From positions 3,679,442 through 3,743,441 of the forward strand of contig NC_087392.1 in assembly GCF_963675165.1 (NCBI RefSeq): 64,000 nucleotides of DNA. Reading direction: 5' to 3'. The translations under genes and the position numbers were made by a program. The notes under the pieces were generated by a model. It was not told the DNA's origin, did not search any database, and saw nothing but the letters and a program-made list of their open reading frames with translations. Shown here one piece after another: positions 24,343 through 36,145 of the stretch. This stretch comes from Halichondria panicea (taxonomy: Eukaryota > Porifera > Demospongiae > Suberitida > Halichondriidae). Within the stretch, counting starts at the first letter, position 1. Each line of letters opens with the position of its first letter.

Positions 24343-24495
24343 TGTGCTATTAAAACAGCCAACACGTGGGTTCACCTTCCAGGTGGCAAAGGTCGTCAAT
24401 ACAGCCCTAGATTTTTTGGAGACATCTCTGTAGATATATCTACATGCATGTCTACGTGCTAGATAGTAAGGAGCTAGAGAGTGAATTAATGAGCC
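24343..24495. promoter_or_regulatory. Bidirectional promoter: PAM17 / 3-beta-HSD-like gene
   Basis: 153 bp between divergent ATGs. It contains the E-box CACGTG at 24363-24368, as does the spacer at 13.8 kb, and no clear TATA box near either start. Inferred from position. Confidence 0.5.
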
Positions 24496-25755
24496 ATGGG
24501 CCTCCCTGGAGAAGCTGTTAAGAGCAAGGATGAGCTTGTGGAAGAGGGTGCTGCACTGCTCAAGGACTTGATTGATTGGGAGGGAAACGATCTAAAGAGA
24601 ATTTATGAGCCTATTGCTGATCAAGTCTCTTACATCTTTGTTGCAGTTTTGGTCTTTGCTTTTGGATATTTTGCTTGGGCAAAGTTCCGGGAATGGAAAT
24701 CAAAGCAAGTAACTACTCACGTGCCATACCGAGTGATAAAGCCTCCCTCAACTGTGATTGCCGAGCAAGGAAAGACGAACAAACGTATTTGTGCTGTGAT
24801 CGGTGGAACTGGATTTGTAGGCTCACATGTAGTCAACGAGCTAGTGAAGAGAGGAGACTATTATGTGTACGTTCTTGGACGTACGTTTCGACCCGAGAGA
24901 ACTAATCCTAATGCAGATTGTCTGATTCAAGTTGACCTTTTGGACCTAGATGGTTTAGTGAGTGCTTTCCAAGGTGTGGACTCTGTTATCAATACAGCTG
25001 CAATTGTTCCTACTGTGTTTATGAGTGCTGAAGAAATCTGGCTGAAAAACAAGAATGGACAAGAAAATGTCCTTGAGGCTGCAAAAACAGCTGGTGTGAA
25101 AAATCACGTATTCCTATCGGCCATGCACCCTAAGAACAAAATCTGCTCAAGAGAAATGAAAGCCTTCATGAACATTTTTTATCGCTCTGAGGATAGCTTT
25201 GTGAAAGCAAATGGGAAGGATGGTCTACGCACGTGTGCCATTGGACCTGGAAACATAATTGGAATAAATAGTCCATTCATTGACATGCTACTCTCTGGCA
25301 AAATGACATCTTCACCAATGAATGACCTTCTTCCTGTTTCCTTTGCTCCAGCCGAGTATGTTGCTAAGGCTCTGGTCAATGCTGAGATCAAACTTGCAGC
25401 CGGTGACGAAGCAATATCTGGCAAGATTATTAAGCTTCGTGGAGAGGTGATGACATGGAGGAAATTTTTCAATCTTTCTAGTTGGCCTAAGAAAATTTCA
25501 GAGACTCCTAGCTGGGTGCTCACACCATTGATAAGGATCAACATGCTGTGTGCTGCTGTGTTCAACAAGGCTCCATTTGGCCCCGACCTTTCTGCTGCAC
25601 TAACGGACATCATGGCGTTTGTTGAAGAAGATTTGGAGGACATTGAAATACAGAAGGCATACCAAGACCTCGACGTGGGACCCCCTGTGCCACCAATGGA
25701 GGCTTATGTCAGAGAGTTGGTGGAAAGATACAAAGAAAAGAAAAAGGACAAATAA
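24496..25755 (+). CDS. 3-beta-HSD/NSDHL-like membrane oxidoreductase, intronless
   Basis: Single exon of 419 codons. Residues 43-62 form one membrane span after a short acidic N-terminus. The NAD(P)-binding Rossmann motif GGTGFVG is at 103-109, then a beta strand ending VLGRTF, DLLDLDGLVSAFQGVD, NTAAIV and FLSAM, the usual order in the 3-beta-hydroxysteroid dehydrogenase family. At the position expected for the catalytic YxxxK the sequence reads YRSED (229-233), so the lysine is missing. The last four residues, KKDK, fit a KKXX retrieval signal, suggesting an ER membrane protein. It may be a divergent active enzyme or a non-catalytic relative. An intronless gene among intron-rich neighbours may reflect retroposition or intron loss. 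ATTAAA lies near 25836. Confidence 0.85.
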   Translation: MGLPGEAVKSKDELVEEGAALLKDLIDWEGNDLKRIYEPIADQVSYIFVAVLVFAFGYFAWAKFREWKSKQVTTHVPYRVIKPPSTVIAEQGKTNKRICAVIGGTGFVGSHVVNELVKRGDYYVYVLGRTFRPERTNPNADCLIQVDLLDLDGLVSAFQGVDSVINTAAIVPTVFMSAEEIWLKNKNGQENVLEAAKTAGVKNHVFLSAMHPKNKICSREMKAFMNIFYRSEDSFVKANGKDGLRTCAIGPGNIIGINSPFIDMLLSGKMTSSPMNDLLPVSFAPAEYVAKALVNAEIKLAAGDEAISGKIIKLRGEVMTWRKFFNLSSWPKKISETPSWVLTPLIRINMLCAAVFNKAPFGPDLSAALTDIMAFVEEDLEDIEIQKAYQDLDVGPPVPPMEAYVRELVERYKEKKKDK

Positions 25756-26342
25756 GTTTTTGTCAGTTTAGAGAACGCTATCGATCTACACTCTACATGG
25801 TAGATCTATATACTAAATTTTGCAAATGCGATAATTATTAAAACTAATGATCTCTTGTTAAAGGTCTGGAAGGGCATTTAGGAAACGCTCTATAACAATG
25901 ATAAATGAATCTTTGTTACTTTGTTACTGAATGTCTTACATGTTATTAATATTTTAACACAATATGCAACACAGATTATTGTGCGTAGGCATTGATTTCT
26001 CTTTCAGAACCTAATTAAAGAGGGTCAGTGTATCAGTTTTGTATATATAGGTGCACATGTATAGCATATAGCGCAACATTTTTGAGGGGCTTAATTTTCG
26101 TGGGTTAGCAATCCTACACGAAAATTGATCTTTAATCTGCTATAACATGCAAAGATTTAAAGGTGTGGCTTCCAGTAAGCAGTCATTCCGCGAACATTGT
26201 GCAATGAAATGCTTTTAGAGGCCAATCCACGAAATATAAGTGCCTCGAAAATTTCGCGCTATAGTATATATACAGACTAAAAAAAGCAAAATAACTTGTC
26301 CTACTGAGGTGGTATCTAGTAAACATGTGTCTACGTTATACT
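25756..26342. other. Convergent intergenic region with a MITE relic
   Basis: It holds the 3' ends of two convergent genes. An imperfect inverted repeat at about 26067-26264 (ATAGCGCAACATTTTTGAGG against the reverse of CCTCGAAAATTTCGCGCTAT) resembles the TA-flanked family at 3869-4034. No gene seen. Confidence 0.5.
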
Positions 26343-28568
26343 TCAAGAAAACAAATAACTTGTTCTACTGAGGTGGAGCCTAGTAAATACATCGAAGAAC
26401 TCTGGGTAGAGAGAGTATACATGGCCCATAAACCACAGTGTCCAGTCCACATAGTACCACAGCTGTCTTTTGGGAATGCCATGCAACATGCGATCAGCAC
26501 AGTCCTATAGTAGACAAAAACAAAACGTACTCTTTGGTATGACTGTGTGCAGTACTTATGAAGGTGCGTGCAGTATAATTACCTCGGCTGTTATCCCATC
26601 TCCTGTTCCGATTGGTTTCCAGTTGGTGACGGCCTATAAATTAGTTACACAAAAACAAAGTAAAGATTTGTGTGAGTCTATGTAGGTACCGTCTCTGTCA
26701 GTACATAAGGGAGGGGCATGATGGTGATGGAGACAGGAGTGTTGGTAAGAATGAACTCTTGATTTAGAGCTTTGAAATAGCCTGAGACAAGGGGTTCAAG
26801 TTACACGAAGTTGCGGCAACATGTTTGCTTACCATGTAGAGCATGTTTGCTGGTTGCATATGCCGACACTTTCGGGATAGCGGCAATACCTGAATTCAAG
26901 CACTGACATTGTGGTGGGTATTATTGTTAAAGTACAAATTAACCTGCTCCGGAAGACACTGGTACTATTATCCCCTGGCTCTTGTTCAAATGGGATAGGG
27001 AGAAATGAACCAATTGAACACTTTGCAACAAGTTCACTCTGTAAGAATAAATAATAATGATGCATACAGCTAGTATAATAATAATTATAATAGAACTCAC
27101 CCCAAAACACTAGAGAACTTCTCTGCCTGCATGCAATTCCAACATACATGTATAAAGCAGACGCAATGATTATATTATTATGGGAAGGAAGGGATATTGC
27201 ATTACATTTGTTGAGGGTATAGTGTATAACTAGTACAAAATAATAGGCCCATGCACTTACAGGTTTTTCATAGTCAGAAAACCACTGAGGATTTGGAGAA
27301 TATGCAGCATTCAAGATAAGGATGTCCACACCTCCGAACTCTTCCACGGCTTTATCGACGATGGCTCTACAGTCTTCTTCCTTGGACACATCCGCCCTCA
27401 CAGTGTGTACGTGTGGGGTATTCTTTAAGCACTCTGATTGTGTGTCAGCTAGCTTTTGTACTGTACGAGCTGCTATAACCAGCCTGCATGAAGAAAACAT
27501 GTGCTGATCATGTCATATCAAACAGCATGTAGTAAGATCGTTAATCAGCGCTTGCATGTGACCGAGGAAGTATCTAAACAATCTTGCTTTAGTTTGAAGT
27601 TAATTAAAGTACAGCTGCCAAAACCATAATCGTGAAATTGACTACAATTAAAAAAGGAGGGATTGGAAATGGGTATACTCTCAAATAATTATGTGTGATG
27701 CTTAAATATGTCTTCTGGATTATTAAGAGTGCTCGATCATAACCAGAGGTAATCTGGGGGCCAGACCTTTTCTCAGGGGGGGAGGGGGAAAAGGAGAAAA
27801 GGTCTGGAGACTCTTGCAGCATTTTCGTGTGCTCTTGGAATGCCAATCAGTTAGAGACTTGTGACATTGGAGGTTTAAGTAGAAGTAGCAATACATTGGG
27901 CAATCCAAATTCCATAGAGGCAATACTCTCATTTCTTAGTTCTGCTGGCAAGATGCTTTGCTGAATAGCTTAGCAAAGCTAGCTGCAAGGACTACATATA
28001 ATTAGTAAGCACAATAACAAGTAAGCACAGCTAGTTAGTTAGCTAAGTTCTGCAGTTTGTACCAGAGAGGCAGTGCCTAACGATTATACAGTGTTTTCAA
28101 TGAAATTCGGTAGTCATTCTACTATCGCTCATACAAAAACTTACAGCACGGATAGAGCTAAGAAAGAGCTACATTTTTGATAAGCAAAAGAGTCTGTAGT
28201 TGTCTTTAACAACGCTGCATGGTAGCTGTGATCGATTATATATTCTTTGGTAATTTTACCCTAGCGCTAAATCTAGACTACTGTTATAAATTTTATATTG
28301 AGCACTAGTAGATCTAGTAAAACCAAACTCACTTAGCTCCTCGTTTAGAGAGTTGTATTGCCAAAGATTTTCCTATTCCTTTGGAAGCACCGGTCAGAAC
28401 AACTCTCTTGCCCTTGTAAAATTCTGTGCACAGCCCATAGCCTTATAATAAAAATAAATCATGTAATTGGTTTGAAAAACCTTCAATGTTCACAGATGAT
28501 TTCCACTCCCAGGCAACTGCAGCAACACCAATCAACAGACCAACAGCCAGTATCTTCCGCCATCCCAT
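26343..28568 (-). CDS. Membrane-anchored short-chain dehydrogenase/reductase
   Basis: Classical SDR, closest in layout to the HSD11B1/DHRS7 group: NAD(P)(H)-dependent oxidation or reduction of an alcohol/ketone, probably at the ER membrane. Nine exons in phase, 903 nt, 300 aa: 28568-28481, 28441-28333, 27483-27261, 27126-27101 (a 26-bp microexon), 27038-26944, 26889-26833, 26781-26690, 26633-26583 and 26504-26343. Residues 5-22 form an N-terminal anchor. The cofactor motif TGASKGIG is at 46-53, LILNAAYS carries the structural Asn, the catalytic Ser is in PVSSGAG (177/178), and the catalytic pair is in YATSK (Tyr191, Lys195). The C-terminal part (LWYYVDWTLWFMGHVY) is aromatic and may also contact membrane. 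Without the microexon the frame breaks before VNLLQS. Confidence 0.88.
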
Positions 28569-28819
28569 TCTGTTCTTGAGGGTCAGAGTGCAAGCTGCAC
28601 CTATGACGAGTACGTACATACACTCCTAGATCCTCCTACATCAGGAGTAGATGGGCGTGCCCGTCCCCATCAGGAGTGCATAAATATCGAATATTCATGC
28701 ACTCCTGTCTACATGTAAATGTCATACCGGGTAGATCTAGATGCACTATAATACAAGGGTGACAGTGACGTAACTCAATAACAACTAGTTAGCTACTATA
28801 GCTACATTAGTAGCTAGCT
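28569..28819. promoter_or_regulatory. Bidirectional promoter: SDR / MFS transporter
   Basis: 251 bp between divergent ATGs. It contains a CRE-like TGACGTAA at 28766-28773 and a short imperfect inverted repeat (AGGAGTAGATGGGCGTGCCCG, GAGTGCATAAATATCG, ATGCACTCCTG). Inferred from position. Confidence 0.45.
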
Positions 28820-31800
28820 ATGGCAGTCAGATGCAGAGGCTATGGTTGTGTTTCTTTTGTGGCAATGTTTGTTGCAATGGGTGCTTTTGTCTGTGGATAC
28901 AGTATTGGGTAAGTACACATCTGATTCGAATGTACAGCATACATGTACATCTACGTACAACTAGGGATACAATACACTGACTTGGGTGCAACCTCGCTAC
29001 GGCGTGCGTACGTACGCATATTCAATCTGTTTCAGAGGGCACATCTAGGTATTGATCGAAATGTCCAGAGCCACTGAAAGTGTCTGCCGTCGACTGTCAA
29101 AATCTCAATTGAACCCAATTAGAGCCTCACTTCGCTCGAAATAACGATACATAATACATAGTGGAGTGACACTTATCTATACACGGCACACAGATCTTTC
29201 AATGGGTTGCAGAACTACTCAGGATTTCTGCAGTACTTTGCACTGGGAAACAGCTCTACAAACTCCAGTTGCACAGATACGTCACACTTAACAGAAGATA
29301 AACTGTTAATTTTGGTGAGACCTACTTTATGTAATGTCATAATTATCACACTTAGCTAGCTATAAGTGTTTTTAATGCTGGTGCATGAAGACAATGCAAT
29401 ACTGCTCTCGGTTGAGTAATGCACTCATGAGTAATGCGCTCATGCGTTACATAATCTCGAGCATTATTGTATCATCGAGTGCACCAGCAGTAAAACACAC
29501 TAGCTAATCCTATAGCTAAGTCTGTTATAAAGGCTTATCACGAAGCTGAAAACTCTGTTCAAGCTAGTTTTCAGATTAGAAAAGAAGCCTGGAGTCTCAG
29601 AGAAGTATGACTCTTGGATAGAGTAGGATCCTAGATCCAGCTAACAGACAACAAACAAGTCACAATTCTAGCTTTTAGAAAAAGCTACACCTAGCTTCAA
29701 GCTGCACTTTTAAGATGGCTGCATGGATGACTTGAATGATGATGAATCACGAGTATTAGAACAATAACAGCTTATTGCACACTTACTATGCAATAACGTT
29801 ATAAAGCAGGGGCGGATCAAGCAGGTAGCAGAGGGTGCTCAGTGGCGGATTCTTAAGGGGGGTTCCAGTAGCACAGTGTTGAGCGGGACAAGGACTCTGA
29901 ATTTTACCTAAAAAAAGGTCGTTACTTCTTCTGACCAGTTAGCACGCGCTGGAGGGTTTTCACTTAAACTGCACAAACAAACCTACTCTGTGCATATGGG
30001 AGCTAGTAAGAAAGGAAAACTAGCCAACTAGTTGCTTAAGCCTCCCACTCACTATGTCTCAGAGGGGGGTTCAATTGAACCCAAAGAACCCCCTCTGGAT
30101 CCACCACTGGTGCTCAAGCACCTCCTTTACCTTGGACAAACTCTATGTGTCTCACTCATTGGCTGATGGAAGTGTCTCTCTGAGTCTCAGACTTGGTACT
30201 AGTCTAGCTAGCTGAGGAAGCTGCTGTAGACCTATCTATTGTGTCTAATGAAAAGGGTTAAAACTTTGCCTGCAGCAAGCTAGCTAGATCTAGCTGGACA
30301 TGGACTTGGAACTGGAAGTTAGCTAGCTATTATTCTAGCTAAGCCTAAGGTATAGTATAGAGCTTAGCTAGATCTACTAGTCTAGATTGTTTGTTTAGAT
30401 TATCACCACCTATCTTTCTTGTGTCTTTCTAAATGCTAGATCTAAACTAATAGCTTAAGTAGATCATCGAGCAGGTAGCTACTGCCACCAGAGCTGGCCA
30501 CGCCGGTTCCCTAATCTGACTTGCAGCACAGCTTGGTGATTGTCTCACTTATTAACTCTGAATGCATGGGAGAATACCTTACGTCACGATTATGGGCTAC
30601 ATATCGCCCACGTTCATAAAAATCCTTGTGGATCACGCAATTTCCCAAACCAGGCCTTACTTTTTCTTAACTGTACGCCCATTTCTTTCTTTGCTGCCTC
30701 CTTTTGTCTATTCTTTTTTTGCTACCTTCTATATATGATTTTGGATGAACAATGACAACAGCAAGAAAAAGTAAGGCCTGGGAACGAGGTTGCTAAAGGT
30801 TAGCATTTTCCATGTAGTAGTCCCAGGTATATACTTAATTGTTCACCAGGCCACAAAAAAGCATAAATCAAGCCATAATTTACCACATAATTTCCGGGGG
30901 CGAACTCAACGCAAATAGACTTTAGCTGCACTGCAGTGCAGACTAGACTCGACAAGTAATAGACTGCATTACGAAACCACTTGTAAATCACACCTATAAT
31001 AATTATCTCACATTGACACCGCAGCACTCACCGGAAATGGCGTTAAAATGGGCGTAACCCCCATTTTCTCGCGCGTTTTTGAGGGGGGACGGATCGGATC
31101 GTTGCCTCTCTTGTTCAGCTAACACGTACCTACTGCTAACACTTTTTCTAGATCCGCCACTACTGTAAAGTACAGTCACATGACTGCATTTGATTTGGCT
31201 GTAGGCCACATATGATCAGCAATTGTGATAATTCCTAGAAACTGGATTATTAGCATAGCGCTAATGGGGTCACTGCTCGTACTAACCTGGAGAGATGTGT
31301 GGAGGTCTTTTTAAATAGAGGAGCAGACCCTGACGTACCAATAGCAGAGCTTTATTCGCTTATATTCGAGGATATGCCATCATTTCGATCCCTACCCAGT
31401 AACCGAATGTCTCTGACAACCCAAACCAGATCTATATTTATTTTATTATGTTACAGTTCACTTCATTTTACTCATATTGACCAGGAACTGGAAGGAACAA
31501 AAAGGGCCCAAATCCACCTCATTTATGTCAGTGTGTCAAATTCTCTCAGCATGATCAGACAATGTAACAGCGTGTCCATGCAGAGAGTCCTTCCAGATGG
31601 ATATCATCAGCTATATAGCTACCATGCACTGTACAAGCTATAGCTAGCTCATAGATAACGAGTACACTGCAGTTGAGCATGCGCTTAAAAGATACACTAT
31701 AATCAAGTAAGCGTTAATAATCCTCTTATGGTAGTGTATTAGTGTGAGGCAGAGTCTTATGATATTACGCCAGGTGCCACAAATGGACAGCTCCCAGTAT

Positions 31801-34800
31801 CTATATTATTATACAGAATTCTTTTATACAGGGAGCCATTATTTCAATAATAAGTATTGGAGGAGCCATTGGGAACCTCTTTGCTGGCAGTAAGCTCTGA
31901 GTATAATTATATATACTGTTTGGCATCATACTTATTTTTAGAAATTGTTGACTATATCGGGCGTAAAGTGTCTCTGGTGGTATCAGGAGCGATTGTTGTT
32001 CTTGGAGCAGTAATTCAGAGTGCTGCAGTGCAGAGTGCTTCATGGTAAACTGATCTAGTCAAAGTTTTCTCACAAACATTATTCACTGCAAACTTTTGAT
32101 ACAGGATGCTTATATTAGGGCGCTTTGTTGCTGGTGTAGGATATGGGTAAGTGAACAGGACTTGTCTGAATGGTTCCTTTAACTGCATGATTTTTCCATA
32201 ATTCTATAGTATGAAAAGTATAGTACTACCGATCTACATATTTCCATTGTCCCTCCCCCCACTCACTCACTTATTGTTGCCAGGTATTGCTTTGTTGCTA
32301 TTATAGGCAATGTCTATTATTATAATAATTCCTGATAATTTCTACGGTATATAACGAAGAGATTTAGGCCACTGTTAATTAAATTGATGTTTTCAGTCAT
32401 CCGCCTTGCATTGAATTACACCTATACCATTGATGTGCACATATACAGTGGAATCTACATGGCTGGTTCCTTTAACTGAATGATTTTTCCATAATTCTAT
32501 AGTATGAAAAGTATAGTACTACCGATCTACATATTTCCATTGTCCCTCCCCCCACTCACTCACTTATTGTTGCCAGGTATTGCTTTGTTGCTATTATAGG
32601 CAATGTCTATTATTATAATAATTCCTGATAATTTCTACGGTATATAACGAAGAGATTTAGGCCACTGTTAATGAAATTGATGTTTTCAGTCATCCGCCTT
32701 GCATTGAATTACACCTATACCATTGATGTGCACATATACAGTGGAATCTACATGGCTGGTTCTATATACATTGCTGAGATTGCTCCCAAGCACATTCGTG
32801 GCAGCTTAACTGCTCTCCCTGGACCAGCAATAGCTGTGGGAATTATAGCTGGCCACATCAGCAATCTTTTGCTGTATGAACATCCATTTGGCTGGAGAGT
32901 GTCACGTATTCTGAACTGTATATTTGGTTGTGTCTACATTGCTGGTATGGTCTTCATGCCCAGGACACCAAGGTTGATAGTTTAAAGTTTACGTTTGTAT
33001 GACATTGTAGGCTTATAATGCTGATCAGCACATGCACTATACCGATTGCTATACAACACTAGACTCCTATAATTGTGTAGGTATGACATGATAATTATAG
33101 GCTGTCATCAAGGAGGGAGGACACAATTAACTTTAGGCACTAATTATAACATTTTATTGAACGATTCATCCTTTCTTTCTTTATTACTCTGTATGTTGGA
33201 CACGCCTACACATGTGAAATTCCTAAATGAGTGGGTGTGTCCAATAACGGCAAAAATGAATCGTTCAAAGTTAAAAGGTCATAATTAGTGCCTAAGGTTA
33301 ATTGTGTCCTCCCTCCTCTGGGCTATCGATCATATTGGCTTGCAGGTGGCTGATGTTGAAGGGAAGAGAACCAGAAGCCCGAGAAGTGCTCAGAATAGCT
33401 GCCTCCGAGCTGGGACAGGAGGGAATTGAAGATGAGCTTAAATGCATTAGATTGGCATTAGATTCAGTAGCAAATTCGAGCTTTGTTGAAGAATTAAAGC
33501 TGTTATTTACAAACTCTAAGAAATTGGAAAGGTAGGTCAACTGGCTTTGTCAATTAAATGATTTCTCTTTAATCACTGAAGATTAATTCTGGGAATCGTA
33601 CTTCATTTCTTTTCATCAGCCTGCGGAAATTCTGTTTTGTGAGTTAATTCCTAGAATAATAATGATTGCCTGTTTGTAGTTGAAGTATTACCCTCACTCT
33701 ATATATTATTATTATAGTCGTGTATTCAGCTTATCACCATAATAAGCATATATAATTATATGTAGTTAATTCCTTAATAGTCCTCGATTGTTCTCGCTCA
33801 TCAACGTATTGTTGAGCCCCTCCCGCTCATACTTACTGTTGGCTACCGAATCAGCCTAGATAGCTATAATATAGCAATAACAGATTGTAACTGTTGCCAG
33901 TAAGTATAGCTTGGATCCTCTCTGGGGTTCAAGAGCAGTGATGGTTTATAGTCGAAGTAGCAAGCTAACTAAATCTCTCTGAGTACGATGGGGGTACTCA
34001 ATTATACCCCCCTGTGTTACGCCGCTGATTTTTGTACTTGCATAATTATACTTGCCAATCCTTACAGCTACTACTCTGAGCCATTGTTTTGTTCTCTGGG
34101 GATAGTTCCGTTTGTGACTGCTCTTGTGATTGGAGGTTTAATCCTTTGTGGAAATATTTTTTCGATTCTAGTCATCGATAAAGTGAGCCTGAGATTTACG
34201 TAGCAGTTGTCGGACGCCACGGCCCTCGACTGTTGCATGGAAGGAGGTCGGGAATCAAGCCTATCCGAACAGTTTAGTTTTATTCTGTTCCACCAGCTGC
34301 AATCAAATTGCAGTATCTCTCAAGTGGATTGATCACACCCACTCAATTTTACCACACGTGTGGAACTTTGCACACACTAGATTGACTGAGAGGCGTGGCC
34401 AATACCCACTTTAATAAATCGCTATTGGCTTAGCACCCCACTTAGAATGAATGATATTCATAATACTATTGCATAACAGGCCAGAATAAAACTGTGGATA
34501 GGCTAATTGATTCCCGACATGCAACAGTAGAGGAGCGGCCGCGCCAGACTAGTTCAATAATTTCAATACTTTCAGCTAATTATTTAATTCCACATGCAGC
34601 TGGGCAGAAAGCCACTATTGGTTGGTGGTGGCCTGATTATGTTTGTCTTCACTGGAACAGCTGCTACCCTTACCTATGTCTTCAACTTGGATGAAGAAGG
34701 CGATCATGACACTATTGGCTATCTTGTTGTGTGTCTTATTTGCTTGTTTATGCTCGTCTTCTCAGCCACCTGGCAGTAAGTAGCTACAATGAACTCCTTT

Positions 34801-36145
34801 TAACAGCGAACTATGATAATTATTACAAAGGCCAGTCAGTCACCCAGGCCTCAAATCCATGGGGTGTGTACAAAACAACTCCTCACATGTACAAAGGCCA
34901 TTTACGTACAATAGTCAAACGTTTGTTCCCCAAAATGTATCTGCTATAAAAACGGGTTCCATGCACTTGTAACCGTGATTAACTGCATAATTACCTTGTG
35001 TGTAACTCCGTTATTTACTTTGATAGTACTGTCCCATGGGTTGTCACTAGTGAGATTTTTCCTCTGGAAGGAAGAGGTGAGCTGTGACTGCATTAATAAT
35101 AGTTATAGACTGAGTCCAAGGTCTCTATGGGGTTTTGAGACCTGAAGGCCCGAGGCTGTAGCATCTCGAGCGTAGCGAGGGTGCTACTAAGGCAAAACTC
35201 CATAGTGACCGTTGACGAGGCCTATAACTGGTTTAGAATAGTGCTAAGCAAGCTAGGCTATATTAACACAAAGAAGACTCTGAAACCAAGAGTTTCTACA
35301 AGCCTCAAGCAACGTTAAAGCTTTGCTCTGGCTAGATCTAGTCTACATAAAAAAACTCACATTGATGAAGGCAGTTTCTGTTTCTTGAGAATCACGCATT
35401 GCAAATAAAAAGTTGCTATTGTCATAGTAGTTAGCTCTGCACTAGAGCACTAGCTATTGTAGCTGCAAGAGAGAGATAAAAGCTGCAAAGCGGCACTGCA
35501 GAACGCAAAACTTTTAAAAAAATTAATTTTTAATGATGCACTGTATCATCGTTACTATGACTTCAACATAAACTGTGTGATGTTGCCATGTTCCATACAA
35601 GTTAATCTTGACATCATCTTGCCTGTAGGCATAATCAGTATAATAGACCTACTTAGAAGACCTCAGGTCCATAAGTGAAATAATGGACCTCTCAGTGACC
35701 TATCAGATTGCAGTATTACTACAAGCATTTTCTAACTGTACATATTGTATTACACATGTATCTATATACAGCTGTTATGGTAGCTATTGCCACGGCAACA
35801 AACTGGGGAACAACATACCTCTTTACTCAAGCATTTCCCTCAATTCTGGCTTCTTTCCAAACATTTGGTTCTCTGTATATGTATAGCATTTTTCATCTAT
35901 CTGCTGCTGTGTTTTTTTTCCTCTTATTACCAGAGACTAAGGTACGTTATTTTCACACGCCAAATTTTTGAAACTGTTTTGTATAGGGTGTTAGTCTTGA
36001 AGAAATTGAGAAGATATTTGCTAAACCGTGGCTGGAGAGAATTCTTGTGGCAAGTAAGTTTATGTACCAATGCATGCGTACTATTGGGAGGCCGCCTATG
36101 ATATCTTTTCTATTAATGAGGCTCATACAGTCACCTTTATACTAG
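28820..36145 (+). CDS. MFS sugar transporter (SLC2/GLUT-type)
   Basis: Proton- or facilitated-type sugar carriers have twelve membrane spans. Exons: 28820-28908, 29194-29314, 31832-31889, 31942-32044, 32105-32146, 32742-32972, 33346-33531, 34068-34182, 34600-34775, 35027-35076, 35772-35941 and 35987-36145, all joining in phase (1500 nt, 499 aa). Family landmarks: DYIGRK, GRFVAGVGYG, IAEIAPKHIRG, PRTPRWLM, LGRKPLL, VPWVVTSEIFPLEGRG and LLPETKG. The usual QQxSG of membrane span 7 is not seen between exons 7 and 8, so a divergent or missed exon in 33532-34067 is possible. The last exon can read to the TAG at 36143 or splice at GTAAGT (36054), so the C-terminus is uncertain. Exon 6's acceptor lies in a tandem duplication. 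Confidence 0.82.
29840..30109. mobile_element. MITE with CAGTGGCGGATTC ends, 5-bp target duplication
   Basis: The 270-bp element starts CAGTGGCGGATTC and ends GGATCCACCACTG, flanked by GTGCT (29835-29839 and 30110-30114). It is inserted into another sequence beginning CAGGGGCGGATCAAG at about 29813, which looks like the end of an older relative. It lies in MFS intron 2. Confidence 0.7.
30650..30781. mobile_element. Short element with CCAGGCCTTACTTTTTCTT inverted ends
   Basis: CCAGGCCTTACTTTTTCTT at 30650-30668 pairs exactly with its reverse complement at 30763-30781, next to GGAACGAGGTTGC. Similar GCCTCG...CCAGGCC ends recur at 19574, 38764 and 57971. Target duplication not resolved. Confidence 0.5.
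32171..32756. repeat. 293-bp tandem duplication spanning an intron-exon boundary
   Basis: Copies 32171-32463 and 32464-32756 differ at about two positions. Each holds intron sequence, the acceptor CACATATACAG and the first coding bases of MFS exon 6 (TGGAATCTACATGGCTGG). The downstream copy runs on into the true exon; the upstream one meets a stop (TTTAACTGA) after a few codons. Confidence 0.9.
33109..33320. mobile_element. Probable MULE-like MITE before MFS exon 7
   Basis: Long inverted repeats: GGAGGGAGGACACAATTAAC at the left matches its near-perfect reverse complement at the right, continuing through GGCACTAATTAT and GAACGATTCAT. The inner sequence CACTAATTATGACCTTTTAA is shared with the element at 38831-39611. 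The flanks (GGCTGTCAT / GGCTATCGA) match at only six of nine positions. The element ends 25 bp before an exon. Confidence 0.5.
34205..34550. repeat. Imperfect inverted repeat, probable MITE relic
   Basis: The left arm (CTGTTGCATGGAAGGAGGTCG, GGGAATCAAGCCTATCC, AGTTTTATTCTG) pairs imperfectly with the right arm around 34480-34550. It lies in MFS intron 8. Confidence 0.45.

Noticed and set aside
31260-31420. Ankyrin-like string VEVFLNRGADPDVP in MFS intron 2
   Set aside because: Only one partial repeat, no partner exons and no clear splice context.
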